From contig NZ_OY781470.1 in assembly GCF_963676935.1 (NCBI RefSeq), positions 1,584,680-1,648,679 of the forward strand: 64,000 bases of DNA, read 5' to 3'. Positions 8,477 through 17,704 of this stretch are shown piece by piece. This stretch comes from Halarcobacter sp. (GTDB lineage Bacteria > Campylobacterota > Campylobacteria > Campylobacterales > Arcobacteraceae). Each line of letters opens with the position of its first letter. Within the stretch, counting starts at the first letter, position 1. The position numbers and the translations under genes are program-made. The notes below the pieces were generated by a model. It saw only the letters and a program-made list of their open reading frames with translations, made no database searches and had not been told where the DNA came from.

Positions 8477-9742
8477 AAAACTTCTATTAGAATCTCTTTT
8501 TGTAGTTTTCTTAGATTTTACAGGTTCTTTTTTTACAGGGGCTTTTCTACCCTTTTTCTCACTTAATTTCTTTTTAGTTTGAACTTTTTGTCTTGGTTGT
8601 CTATCTTTTAAAGGAAACTCTTCATGAACTTCTCTTTTAACATTTAATCTTAAATTTCTTTCTATTTTTGTAAAATGATTATAATCCTCAGTTGTAAGGA
8701 TTGAGATCACTTCACCTTTATTTCCAGCTCTTCCTGTTCTCCCTACTCTATGTGTAAAATCATCTGTATATTCAGGTAAGTTGTAATTTATAACTAAAGG
8801 AAGTTTTTCTATATCTAAACCTCTTCCTGCAATATCAGTAGCAATTAAAACTTGTACTTTTTTATTTTTAAAGTCTTTTATTGATTGAACTCTTTGTTTA
8901 TATTCAATATCCCCATGTATAGCTGCTGCTTTTACTCCATGTGAACTAAAATGTTCAATTGCAGCATCAGCTGCATCTTTTTTATTTACAAAAAGTAATA
9001 TTTGCTCATAAGTAGAATCTTTAATAAGTTTTGTAACTAATTCTTTCTTTTTCTTTTTATCAATTTTAAATGCACGGTGTTTTATTAGATTAACTTTATC
9101 TCTTCTATCATGTACTTGAACAGTAACAGGTTCTTTTAAAAACTCTTTTGCAAGTTTATTAATATTTTGTGAAATTGTTGCAGAACACATAACAATTTGT
9201 CTTCTTGGTGAACACATTGCAAATATCTCTTCAATCTCTTCTAAAAATCCCATTTCAAGCATAGTATCTGCTTCATCTAAAACAATAAAATTAACAGAAC
9301 TTAAATCAAGAATCTCTTCTCTAACTAAATCTAAAAGTCTACCTGCTGTTGCAACTACAATATCCACACCAGTTGATATAACTTGAGTTTGCTTTGTTCT
9401 ACTTGCACCACCCATAACTTTTGTATGTTTCACTTTTAAAAACTTTCCATAATCAGATAAAGATTTTGAAACTTGTTCTACTAACTCTCTTGTTGGGACT
9501 AATATTAGTCCCCTTAAAACTCTATTATTAAAATTTAAATTAGAGTTTATTTTATTTAACATTGGAAGTACATATGAAGCTGTTTTTCCTGTACCTGATT
9601 TAGAAGCAGCAATTACATCAATCCCTTTATTAACAATAGGAATTACTTTTTTTTGAACCTTAGTTGGGTTATCATAATCTTGTAACTCTATTGCTTTTAA
9701 AATAGATGGGTTTAAATTTAATTCAGCAAATTTATTATTTAT
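8468..9742 (-). CDS. DEAD-box RNA helicase (RhlE-like) with apparent AUA start codon
   Basis: The full frame runs from 9745 to 8468 and encodes a complete DEAD-box helicase of about 424 residues. Visible motifs are the Q motif (F5 and PTKVQ at 26-30), Walker A ASKSGTGKT (46-54), PTRELVEQ, VLDEAD, CSAT, and HRVGRTGRAG, followed by a lysine/arginine-rich tail of about 50 residues. No ATG, GTG or TTG occurs before Met61, which lies after Walker A. An in-frame TAA sits at 9746-9748. AAAGGA at 9749-9754 is six bases from an ATA at 9740-9742, so ATA is the best start. The ribosome site overlaps the stop of the upstream gene. It likely acts in RNA decay or ribosome assembly. Confidence 0.85.
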   Translation of the reverse strand: MNNKFAELNLNPSILKAIELQDYDNPTKVQKKVIPIVNKGIDVIAASKSGTGKTASYVLPMLNKINSNLNFNNRVLRGLILVPTRELVEQVSKSLSDYGKFLKVKHTKVMGGASRTKQTQVISTGVDIVVATAGRLLDLVREEILDLSSVNFIVLDEADTMLEMGFLEEIEEIFAMCSPRRQIVMCSATISQNINKLAKEFLKEPVTVQVHDRRDKVNLIKHRAFKIDKKKKKELVTKLIKDSTYEQILLFVNKKDAADAAIEHFSSHGVKAAAIHGDIEYKQRVQSIKDFKNKKVQVLIATDIAGRGLDIEKLPLVINYNLPEYTDDFTHRVGRTGRAGNKGEVISILTTEDYNHFTKIERNLRLNVKREVHEEFPLKDRQPRQKVQTKKKLSEKKGRKAPVKKEPVKSKKTTKRDSNRSFRR

Positions 9743-9752
9743 AACTTATCCT

Positions 9753-10079
9753 TTAGTATATACTAGACATTACTTCATCATCTAAGTATGAATCAATTTT
9801 TTTTGTTAAGTCTTCAAATGATATTGTACCTTTTTTATTGAAAAGTACAATCTCTTCTCCAAAATCATTTTTTATAAAATGTTCTTCATTTTTAACTTTT
9901 TTATAAAAAGCTTTCATCTCTTCAGGTGAATCCATATCATTATATAAAAACCAATTAGCAGTAGTATCTTCAACTCTAATCAAACCATAAGTTTTTGCTT
10001 CATCAACATAATCTTGAATAGTTCCATTATCAAATTTTGCACCAACTACTATATCATTTTCATTTAAAATCATTTCCAT
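9753..10079 (-). CDS. Hypothetical acidic protein, 108 aa
   Basis: I do not recognise this family. The 108-residue protein is soluble, acidic and has no signal peptide or membrane segment; it looks like a compact alpha/beta domain (VVGAKFDNGTIQDYVDEA early, EEIVLFNKKGTISFEDL late). AAGG stands 9 bases before the ATG. Its TAA at 9753-9755 overlaps the AAAGGA ribosome site of the DEAD-box helicase gene, so translation of the two is probably coupled, and this gene could set helicase expression. Confidence 0.6.
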   Translation of the reverse strand: MEMILNENDIVVGAKFDNGTIQDYVDEAKTYGLIRVEDTTANWFLYNDMDSPEEMKAFYKKVKNEEHFIKNDFGEEIVLFNKKGTISFEDLTKKIDSYLDDEVMSSIY

Positions 10080-10223
10080 TTATAAAAACCTTGAACCTTT
10101 GTAATGCGCAATAATAGCAAGATTTTGATTAAATATTGTTTTTCGAGTTTTGAAAATAATATATAATATATTTTTATATTTTTTAAAGTATTTTGATGAT
10201 AATATTTTTAGTAAAGGATAATT

Positions 10224-10766
10224 ATGTCAGTTTTAATAGATGAAAACCAAACTCAAAATTTTGTAAATGCAAACTATACTACAGATAAAGATAAAAAAGA
10301 ATCAAAAGCTGAAAACGATTTTGAAAAAAGTTTAGAGGAGATACAAACAAAAAATAAAATCTCTAAAAATGAAGATAAAGAGGCTGAAAAAAAGTTAATA
10401 CAGGAACTATTAAATAAAATTCGTGAGATAGTTAATTCAGGATTGAATCCAGCAATCAAAGAAAAAATTGATAATTTATTAAAAGAGGTAGAAAACACCA
10501 TAAATAATTCTTCTAAAAATAGTGATTCAGTAAAAAAAATAGAAAATCTTTTATCTCAAATACAAAGCCTAATGGAAGAACAAACAAAAAATTTTAGTGG
10601 AAATATCATAGATAATATAGATATTAAAAACAAACTTAAAGATATATTTTCTCAAACTGAAGAAGACAAACAATCAAATAATCAATATGCACCTATAAAC
10701 AATTATAAAAGAGTAGATATTGATGAGGAGTTAAAAAAGTTTCAGAATATTAAACTTGATATTTAG
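10224..10766 (+). CDS. Coiled-coil hypothetical protein, 180 aa
   Basis: This lysine- and glutamate-rich protein is predicted to be mostly helical, with heptad-like stretches from about residue 60 to 125, and has no signal peptide or membrane span. I do not recognise a domain. A GG-containing ribosome site (AAAGGATAATT) precedes the ATG. The gene is followed after 21 bases by the lytic transglycosylase gene, so they may be co-transcribed. No function is proposed. Confidence 0.6.
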   Translation: MSVLIDENQTQNFVNANYTTDKDKKESKAENDFEKSLEEIQTKNKISKNEDKEAEKKLIQELLNKIREIVNSGLNPAIKEKIDNLLKEVENTINNSSKNSDSVKKIENLLSQIQSLMEEQTKNFSGNIIDNIDIKNKLKDIFSQTEEDKQSNNQYAPINNYKRVDIDEELKKFQNIKLDI

Positions 10767-10787
10767 TTTTTATGATAAAATAACTTT

Positions 10788-11936
10788 ATGAAATTTAAAC
10801 TAATAATTTTTTCAACTCTTTTTTTATTTACTGGATGTACTGTAAATGATGTTTATTCAATTTCAAGGGCTGCTATTAGTAAAGACCCTTCACTAGCTCT
10901 TAAATCTTTAGCGAAATCAAAAGCTATCTCTTATGCACAAAACCCTAATAAACTATCAAAAGATTTAAGTTTTCTAAGTTCATTTGTTAATAAAATAACA
11001 GAAAGTTGGGGAAAAGATAATGTAAAAATACCAAAACAAAAAGAGTATGTAAAGTATCTTCAAAATTATAAAAGTAGAGCCTTGATAGATTTTGATAATG
11101 GTTTAGTAACTGTAGAAACACTTGATACAAAAGAGAGTTTAAAAAATGCAATTGTAACAACCCTACTTCTACCTGATGATCCACGAGCAGCAGACCTTTT
11201 TGGAGCAAAAAAAATAAAACTCGGAGATACTCCTTATCTTTTAGGAGAGGTGAAAGACGACCAAAATAAAGATATAAGATATCAATGGAGAGCAAATAGA
11301 TATGCTGATATACTTATTAAAAGTAGATTAAAAGAAAAAAATATTAAAGATGGAAATAAAAATCTAAAAGTTACCTATGTAACTATACCTATGATAAAAG
11401 ATCATGCCTCAGTAAGAGTAAAAAAATTTAAACCTTTTGTAGAGAAATTTGCTAGAAGATATAATTTAAGTAAAAATCTAGTTTATGCAATAATTAAAAC
11501 AGAAAGTAATTTTAACCAATTTGCTGTTAGTAGTGCAGGAGCCTTTGGTCTTATGCAAATAGTACCAAGTAGTGCAGGACAAGATGCTTATAAATATGTA
11601 AAAGGAAAAAATCATAAACCCTCTTCCTCTTATCTATTTAATGCACAAAACAATATTGAACTTGGTAGTGCCTATATTGATATACTAAATTCAAAATATT
11701 TAAAAGGAATCAATAATAAAATTTCAAAAGAGTATTGTGTAATAAGTGCTTATAATACAGGTAGTGGAAATGTTTTAAAAACCTTTTCAAAAAATAGAAA
11801 TAGTGCAATAAATATTATAAATAAAAAATCTGCTTTAGAAGTTTATAATACTCTCAAAAATAATCTACCCTATAAAGAAACAAGAAGATATCTAAATAAA
11901 GTGATTACTTATAAAAAAGAGTTTGTAAATATTTAA
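10788..11936 (+). CDS. mltC: MltC-like membrane-bound lytic murein transglycosylase (lipoprotein)
   Basis: This enzyme cleaves the glycan strands of peptidoglycan, leaving 1,6-anhydro ends. The first 17 residues form a lipoprotein signal ending in LFLFTGC (Cys17). A middle region of about 150 residues resembles the MltC-specific N-terminal domain. The C-terminal lysozyme-like SLT domain begins near residue 215, with catalytic Glu239 in KTESNFN, then SAGAFGLMQIVPSSAG and AYNTGSGNV. The length of 382 is close to that of E. coli MltC. The stop overlaps the convergent response-regulator gene by 4 bases. Confidence 0.88.
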   Translation: MKFKLIIFSTLFLFTGCTVNDVYSISRAAISKDPSLALKSLAKSKAISYAQNPNKLSKDLSFLSSFVNKITESWGKDNVKIPKQKEYVKYLQNYKSRALIDFDNGLVTVETLDTKESLKNAIVTTLLLPDDPRAADLFGAKKIKLGDTPYLLGEVKDDQNKDIRYQWRANRYADILIKSRLKEKNIKDGNKNLKVTYVTIPMIKDHASVRVKKFKPFVEKFARRYNLSKNLVYAIIKTESNFNQFAVSSAGAFGLMQIVPSSAGQDAYKYVKGKNHKPSSSYLFNAQNNIELGSAYIDILNSKYLKGINNKISKEYCVISAYNTGSGNVLKTFSKNRNSAINIINKKSALEVYNTLKNNLPYKETRRYLNKVITYKKEFVNI

Positions 11937-12994
11937 TTTCCACTTAGTAAACTTATTTGAATCTCTTCAACTCTATCTTCTTGTGTTTTTAGTTTTTCTC
12001 TTAAGATGTTATTCTGTTTTTTAACTTCATAAAGTTCAAATAAAAGCTTTTGGGCATTATTTACATTTTCATCAACTTGTTCTTGGAGACTTTTTGCAAG
12101 TTTAGAATAATACTCTTTCTCCTTTTTTAATTCAGAGTTTGTTTTTAAATTTTCACTCTTTAATAAAAATATATGTTTTCTAAGAGATAAAATTTCATTT
12201 TCATATTTAGAAATCAATGTAGAAAACTCAATAAATTTTTTAATTCTACCATCATTAAAAAAGATTGGAAGAATTGTTGAGTGAGTATAATAAAGTGCAC
12301 CTTTTTTATTTATCTTCTTGCAAAGTCCTGTCCAGGTCTTACCACTTTTTAATAGCTCTATTATTTTTTCCTGAGGTATTTCACAATTATATGAAATCAA
12401 TTTGTCATTAAAATCTAAGCCTATTAATTCATCTATTTCAAAACCTGAGTTTATTAGGAAAGAATCGTTAACTGATGTAATTTTAAAATTTAAATCTATT
12501 TCACATACAATATTACAAGAATCCAAAATAGCCATAAACTGTCTTAATTCATTATTTTTAGTTGCTAATTCTTTCTTTTGATGTTTTCTTTTTATTACTT
12601 CTGAGATGATTTTTAAAGTTGTATTTAATTGAATTGGTTTAACTATATAATTTGTTAAATTAAATTTTATAGCTTTTACTAAAAGATTCATATCTGAAAA
12701 AGTAGTTGTAATCAAAATAGGTATCTCCCAATCGAGTTTCCTGATTTCTGATAAGATTTCTATACCCTTATAGTTTGGAAAATCCATATCAGTTAATACA
12801 ATATCAATAACTGTTCTATTTTCACGGTAAAGTTTTATTGCATCTTGAATATCTTGTGCAACAATAACTTTTTTAAAAAGTGCAGAAAATATTTCATAGT
12901 TTTGAATTCTTACATTTTCATCATTTTCTACAAATAAAATTGTTGAGACAGATAAATAATCTTTATTAAATGAACATTCTTGTAAATTTGACAT
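11933..12994 (-). CDS. Response-regulator receiver / PAS protein with C-terminal coiled coil
   Basis: The order is a receiver domain (about residues 14-130; acidic pair in FVENDEN, phospho-Asp in LTDMDFP, conserved Lys in YIVKPIQ), a PAS domain (about 145-260, CEIDLNFKITSVNDSF, with a likely PAC end YYTHSTILPIF), then a coiled coil of about 80 residues to the end. There is no DNA-binding, kinase, GGDEF or HD domain, so output must come through protein contacts. No cognate histidine kinase is adjacent. The gene is preceded by about 115 very AT-rich bases with no recognisable site. Confidence 0.8.
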   Translation of the reverse strand: MSNLQECSFNKDYLSVSTILFVENDENVRIQNYEIFSALFKKVIVAQDIQDAIKLYRENRTVIDIVLTDMDFPNYKGIEILSEIRKLDWEIPILITTTFSDMNLLVKAIKFNLTNYIVKPIQLNTTLKIISEVIKRKHQKKELATKNNELRQFMAILDSCNIVCEIDLNFKITSVNDSFLINSGFEIDELIGLDFNDKLISYNCEIPQEKIIELLKSGKTWTGLCKKINKKGALYYTHSTILPIFFNDGRIKKFIEFSTLISKYENEILSLRKHIFLLKSENLKTNSELKKEKEYYSKLAKSLQEQVDENVNNAQKLLFELYEVKKQNNILREKLKTQEDRVEEIQISLLSGN

Positions 12995-13111
12995 AATTTT
13001 TCCTAATATTAATAATATTAAATTTATAAAAATAATTTTTATTATAGCATATATTTTAGTTATTTATATTAATTAATTATTATTCTTTAGTTTATTTTAA
13101 TAAAAATAACA

Positions 13112-14350
13112 TTAAATAAACATATTGATACTAAATATCATTAATAATGTATTTAAAATTATAAAATATTTTTTACCAAAAATACTTAAAAAACTGAATA
13201 CTATATAAACAACAAAAAAATAGCTTGAAGTTTCATACTGTTTAATATCTAAACTAAAATTTAATAAATATATCAAATAAGTATCTAATAAATTACCAAA
13301 GTTTATTAGATGTAAAAACAATTCAAAGGGATAAAAAATAGAAAAAATAAGAGTAATAACAGGGGAAAGAAGTTGCTCATAAGAAGTATCAAAAAAGAAA
13401 AAATGGACTATTGGATTAAATGCAAAATATATCCAGAAATTAAAAAATACTATACTTATTAATGTTGGTAAACCTTTAAAATATTGTAAATATAAAAATA
13501 TATAAAATACTCCACTTAATGAAAACCATAAGGATATTGAAAATATATATTGTGGAAATACTGAAATTATAAATAGACAAGTGATTAATAATGTATTATA
13601 AGAAAGTAGTTTAATATTTGAACGAAGAAAGAATATAGCAAAAACAAACATAACAAAACTTCTTAATAGGGAAGGAACCATATCAGTTAGAAATAGATAA
13701 AAAAATAATATAATTATAATTATAAACATAATATCCATCTTTCTATTTCTATATATAAAATATTTTTCCTGAATAATTTTATACGGATAAAAAACTAAAG
13801 CATAAATAATTCCAGAAAGAATAGATAAATGAAATCCCGATATAGCTATTAAATGACTAATTGATAAACCTGTATAAATATCTCTATACTCTTTTGAAAT
13901 AGGTATTGCTAAGAATAAGGCAGAAAACAATTGTTTTAATTCTATTTGTTTATGTTGAGAAACTATTTTTTTATATAAAATCTTTTTTAGATCATCATCT
14001 CTTTTTTCTTGCTCCACATATATTGACTTTGCATAAAAACCTTTTAGATAAGTTAAAAAATTGATTTGTAAAGTTACAAAAGCGATATTTATATAATCTA
14101 ATTTTTCAAATTTTAGTTTTTTGTTTATTGATGTAAAAAAAGTAATATCATCATTTTTTAATTTTAATACATAAAAATCTTTTTTGTCATATATATTTAT
14201 TATTCTAAAACTATCTTCATATATCTCTTCTTGTTTTAGTTTTGAATATTTAAAATACTCATAAGAAAGATTTGTTATCAATATAAATAGTATTATTAAA
14301 AAAAGTACGAAAAAATCTTTTTTGTCTGAAAGTAATTGTAAACTATCCAT
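13112..14350 (-). CDS. comEC: ComEC/Rec2-family DNA uptake channel
   Basis: ComEC is the inner-membrane channel that carries single-stranded DNA into the cytoplasm during natural transformation. The 412-residue protein contains the competence domain with the diagnostic HLIAISGFHLSILSGIIY near residue 165 and about 9 hydrophobic spans. It lacks the C-terminal metallo-beta-lactamase-like domain found in long ComEC proteins, as is usual for the short forms in Campylobacterota. The N-terminal part (about 30-120) may hold a reduced OB-like domain. It lies directly downstream of ovoA with about 30 bases between, on the same strand. Confidence 0.85.
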   Translation of the reverse strand: MDSLQLLSDKKDFFVLFLIILFILITNLSYEYFKYSKLKQEEIYEDSFRIINIYDKKDFYVLKLKNDDITFFTSINKKLKFEKLDYINIAFVTLQINFLTYLKGFYAKSIYVEQEKRDDDLKKILYKKIVSQHKQIELKQLFSALFLAIPISKEYRDIYTGLSISHLIAISGFHLSILSGIIYALVFYPYKIIQEKYFIYRNRKMDIMFIIIIILFFYLFLTDMVPSLLRSFVMFVFAIFFLRSNIKLLSYNTLLITCLFIISVFPQYIFSISLWFSLSGVFYIFLYLQYFKGLPTLISIVFFNFWIYFAFNPIVHFFFFDTSYEQLLSPVITLIFSIFYPFELFLHLINFGNLLDTYLIYLLNFSLDIKQYETSSYFFVVYIVFSFLSIFGKKYFIILNTLLMIFSINMFI

Positions 14351-14382
14351 ACGAATAGTTTACTATAATATAACTATAAATA

Positions 14383-16482
14383 TTATTTAGTTGCTTTTCT
14401 TTTCCAGATACTCATTTGTGAAATAGAGTGTTGAAATTTTCTATTTGTTTCTTTTATTACAAAAGGAACATCGATTGTATCAACAAATTCAAATCTATCT
14501 TCTAAATTTTCTTTTAAAGTATCTAGGGTTTTCACCTCTTTATTATCCCTAATAAAACCACCTAGCCAGTTTTGTTTTGGGGTATAATCTTCAAGCCAAG
14601 TATAAGGACTAAGTAAAACTAATAATCCATTTTCATTTACTCTATTTGGTATATCATCTAAGAATTTTTGAGGATAATATAATCTATCAATTAAGTTTGA
14701 ACAAAAAATCAAATCATAGTCAGTATATATATCTTTTAGATTACAAGCATCACCTTGCATAAATTCAACTTTTTCTTTAATCTCTTCTAAATTTAATTGT
14801 TCTAAAGATACATTTTTTTCATCATATAGTTCACCTTCTGTTGCTAATTTATAAGTTAATGAATCATACTTTTTAAGTTTTACACCTACATTAATAAAAT
14901 TAGCACTAAAATCTATACCTAAAACCTCATCAAATGTTTTAGCCAACTCAAAAGTACTTCTACCTACTGAACAACCTAAATCAAGAGCTTTTTTAGTATC
15001 AATACCTTCTAAATATGGTTTTAATACATCAACAGAATTTTTTGGAAAATTTTTAACTCCATAATACTCATCACCATAATGAAATTCACAATATTGTGAT
15101 ATTTGTTCATCTGTTTCATAAACATTGTTGTTTAGTTTAGTTCTATATTCATTGTCACTTTTTACATATCTAAACCCTGCATGTTGGAAAAAATGTTTTC
15201 TAAAGGCATATCTTGCACTTCTTAAAATCTCATTTCCTAAGCTTATAAAAGAACCCCCTTTCATAAGAGCATGTCTATCATCAAAAGTTGGTGTTGTAAA
15301 ATCATCATAGGCTGGATGGGTTTTAAAACCATCAAAAGGGTATGTAGGAGTTATACTCCATTGCCATACATTTCCAACTACATCATAAAAATCACCCATT
15401 TTGTATTTATCAACTGGTGTTTGATTAAAATATTTTAACCCAATATTTGCTTCACACGCTTGGGCATTTACATAGTCATTTAATCTATAATATTCATCTT
15501 CACTTGGTAATCTTACTTCATAACCTAATTTTTCACTTTTATATTTACAAAAAGCTTCTGCTTCATATACATTTATATCAACTGGATAGTTTAGAGGAAG
15601 GGGTACTATTCTATTAATCTCTCTTAAGAAATACTTTTCATCCTTTTTAATCCAAAAGGTAGGATATTTAGCTTTACTAAAATCTAACCACTTTAATCCA
15701 TCTTTTGTAAAATAGTGTAGTTTTGAATAACCACCCTCTTTTACAAACTCTAAGAATTCTCCATTTGAAACTAAATATTTACTTGCCTTAAAATCTTTTA
15801 TTGTAGCTTTATGAAAAGAGAACTCATTGTCCCAACCATAATATACTGGCTCTTTGTAATCTTTTTCTAATACTACATCTGCACCTTTTACATCAACTAA
15901 CTCATTTTGTGGATAAGTATCACTATATTCATTAGTATATTCAAAAAGTTCATCTTGTTTTAAATACTTTATATCTAATTCCCTTAACAATACAGATGAA
16001 GTTTCAATATGAATATTTTCATGTTCAATCCCCATAAGAATAATCCACATAGGACTCTCCCAATTAATTGGCATTGTAAACTCTAAAGTATCAATTAAAT
16101 TTAAAATCAACTCTTTTACTTCATCTCTATATGCTTTTGTTTGTTGGAAACTAGGCCAAGTATAATTTTCATCATTTAAATCATCCCAGCTCATCTCATC
16201 AACACCAATTGCAAATATTGATTCATAGCTCTTATTTATTCTTTTATTTATAATGTTTGCAACATTTAATTTGTTGATAAAAAAAGTAGCAGTATGTCCA
16301 TAATAAAAAATCAAAGGGTGTCTTAGTCTATTTGGTTGTTCATACAAAAAATCTTTTTTTTCTAACAAATCAAATAGTTTTTCATCTAATTCATAAGTTT
16401 GTAGAAAGTACCTTTTTATCTCTTCTCGTTTCTCTTCAACTGTTCCATCACTTAAGTTTATAGTCTCTTTAATATAATTCAT
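14383..16482 (-). CDS. ovoA: OvoA: 5-histidylcysteine sulfoxide synthase / 4-mercaptohistidine N1-methyltransferase
   Basis: OvoA catalyses the iron-dependent oxidative coupling of histidine and cysteine that starts ovothiol A synthesis, and its C-terminal half supplies an N1-methyltransferase. The N-terminal DinB-like part has the iron ligands His63 (YGHT) and His154-x3-His158 with Glu160 (HENIHIE). A formylglycine-generating-enzyme-like domain follows (about 190-430, ending in HAGFRY). A class I methyltransferase domain starts near 480 with ALDLGCSVGRSTFELA. The length of 699 equals a typical two-domain OvoA. The PLP sulfoxide lyase OvoB is not in the window. Ovothiol is a redox-active thiohistidine that protects against peroxide. 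Confidence 0.93.
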   Translation of the reverse strand: MNYIKETINLSDGTVEEKREEIKRYFLQTYELDEKLFDLLEKKDFLYEQPNRLRHPLIFYYGHTATFFINKLNVANIINKRINKSYESIFAIGVDEMSWDDLNDENYTWPSFQQTKAYRDEVKELILNLIDTLEFTMPINWESPMWIILMGIEHENIHIETSSVLLRELDIKYLKQDELFEYTNEYSDTYPQNELVDVKGADVVLEKDYKEPVYYGWDNEFSFHKATIKDFKASKYLVSNGEFLEFVKEGGYSKLHYFTKDGLKWLDFSKAKYPTFWIKKDEKYFLREINRIVPLPLNYPVDINVYEAEAFCKYKSEKLGYEVRLPSEDEYYRLNDYVNAQACEANIGLKYFNQTPVDKYKMGDFYDVVGNVWQWSITPTYPFDGFKTHPAYDDFTTPTFDDRHALMKGGSFISLGNEILRSARYAFRKHFFQHAGFRYVKSDNEYRTKLNNNVYETDEQISQYCEFHYGDEYYGVKNFPKNSVDVLKPYLEGIDTKKALDLGCSVGRSTFELAKTFDEVLGIDFSANFINVGVKLKKYDSLTYKLATEGELYDEKNVSLEQLNLEEIKEKVEFMQGDACNLKDIYTDYDLIFCSNLIDRLYYPQKFLDDIPNRVNENGLLVLLSPYTWLEDYTPKQNWLGGFIRDNKEVKTLDTLKENLEDRFEFVDTIDVPFVIKETNRKFQHSISQMSIWKRKATK

Positions 16483-16512
16483 AGTTACCTCAAGTTTATT
16501 TTTTATAATATT

Positions 16513-17580
16513 CTATTCAATAATATCTGAAAGTTTTTTAGTTAATTCTAAAATTTCATCTTTTTCATTTAATCCATCAATAAACCTTTTAGGAATATTT
16601 TTTAAACCAACTTGAGCTCCAATTAATGCTCCTGTTAGAATAGATCTTGCCTGATTTTGTCCTCCACCATTTAAAGCATTTAATATACCACTTTCAAAAT
16701 CATCTTTAAATCTTGCTGCTAAATAATAACTTGCAGGAAGAATATGATAAATAGCACAAGGCATACCATAAACTAAAGATACTTTCCATGCTGGTTCAAT
16801 TTTTATATCATTGTCATTTGCAGCTTGTGCCATATATGAGGGAGATAACAAAGCATCTGGTGATGCAAATAAACCTACATTTGAAGGATCTTTTGAACCA
16901 GGTTTTGGAGGCTGTAAATTATCAGATGTAACTGCATGAAAAGGTAAGTCTCCATTTTTTACAAGTTTCATTAACTTATTTGAAATATCTTTATCTAACT
17001 TTTCCCCTTGTATCAATTGGGCTAATACAGCTCCATAAGCAACACTCATTGACCCTACAACATCATCCACTTGCGTTAAAAATGTATTGAAAGATATACT
17101 TTTTGCCAATTTTTGTGGAGTTAATGCATATTTTACAGCTAAAGCTAAAGTTCTTTCTATAGCTTCTGTAGTATCAGCCCTACTTCCAACTTCCTCCCAT
17201 GAAAGTTTTTGTTCTACCCTTTGTCTATACACTTCCCTTATTGATTGTGAAGTATAACCGCCTGGACCATTTGTTGGAGTTCCATCAAGTTTTTTAAATA
17301 GGTCCTCATCAAGTTTTTTACAAAAATCTTCTTGTTTATACCCATTGTTATCAAGAATAGATTTAATCATAAGTTTTAAAATATATCCAGCTTGGGATTG
17401 ATTTCCAGCCTTTTCATGCTCATGATATCTACCCTTTTTAGGATTTTTATAAGTTGTAATCCATTCACCATAATCTTTATATTGTTCATCTAAATCATAA
17501 TACCAATGAGGTCCTAAAGCAAGTGCATCACCAATAAAAGCTCCTACAATTGCCCCTTGTGCTCTATCTTTCATATCCAT
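16513..17580 (-). CDS. ADP-ribosylglycohydrolase-family protein with altered metal-site motifs
   Basis: The fold is recognised from GAIVGAFIGDALALGPHWYYD at the N-terminus and the C-terminal SILTGALIGAQVG segment of the DraG/ARH family, which removes ADP-ribose from targets. The metal-binding motifs are unusual. The position of the family's TDDT reads GNQSQAG (about residue 60), and the position of GGDTDT reads GGQNQARS (about 306). The magnesium-binding aspartates are therefore replaced by Gln/Asn/Ser. The protein may be an inactive binder or act on a different substrate. AAAAGGA lies 7 bases before the ATG. The promoter carries two TACTA/TAGTA palindromes, and the upstream rraA-like gene has the same motif. 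Confidence 0.8.
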   Translation of the reverse strand: MDMKDRAQGAIVGAFIGDALALGPHWYYDLDEQYKDYGEWITTYKNPKKGRYHEHEKAGNQSQAGYILKLMIKSILDNNGYKQEDFCKKLDEDLFKKLDGTPTNGPGGYTSQSIREVYRQRVEQKLSWEEVGSRADTTEAIERTLALAVKYALTPQKLAKSISFNTFLTQVDDVVGSMSVAYGAVLAQLIQGEKLDKDISNKLMKLVKNGDLPFHAVTSDNLQPPKPGSKDPSNVGLFASPDALLSPSYMAQAANDNDIKIEPAWKVSLVYGMPCAIYHILPASYYLAARFKDDFESGILNALNGGGQNQARSILTGALIGAQVGLKNIPKRFIDGLNEKDEILELTKKLSDIIE

Positions 17581-17596
17581 AACTTATTCCTTTTAA

Positions 17597-17643
17597 TACT
17601 AGTTAGTAATATTTATTTAGAATTATAGTACTAATTAGTACTA
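17597..17643. promoter_or_regulatory. Two palindromic operator-like sites upstream of the ADP-ribosylglycohydrolase gene
   Basis: TACTAGTTAGTA at 17597-17608 has 5-base perfect arms around two bases. At 17626-17643 lies an 18-base perfect palindrome, TAGTACTAATTAGTACTA. The two are about one to three helical turns apart and lie 17-63 bases upstream of the start codon. The 11-mer TAGTTAGTAAT at 17600-17610 recurs at 18205-18215. Such GTACTA-type palindromes resemble sites of HxlR or MarR-type repressors. The regulator itself is not in the window. Confidence 0.6.
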
Positions 17644-17704
17644 ATGTCAATAAAAACTTGTTTAAATAATTTATATAAAAATTACGAACAAGCTTTCTAT
17701 TTAA

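Noticed and set aside
8468-9562. Helicase gene starting at the internal ATG (9562)
   Set aside because: That start lies after Walker A and would remove the Q motif and the P-loop. The frame continues intact upstream with a correctly placed ribosome site, so I extended it to the ATA codon.
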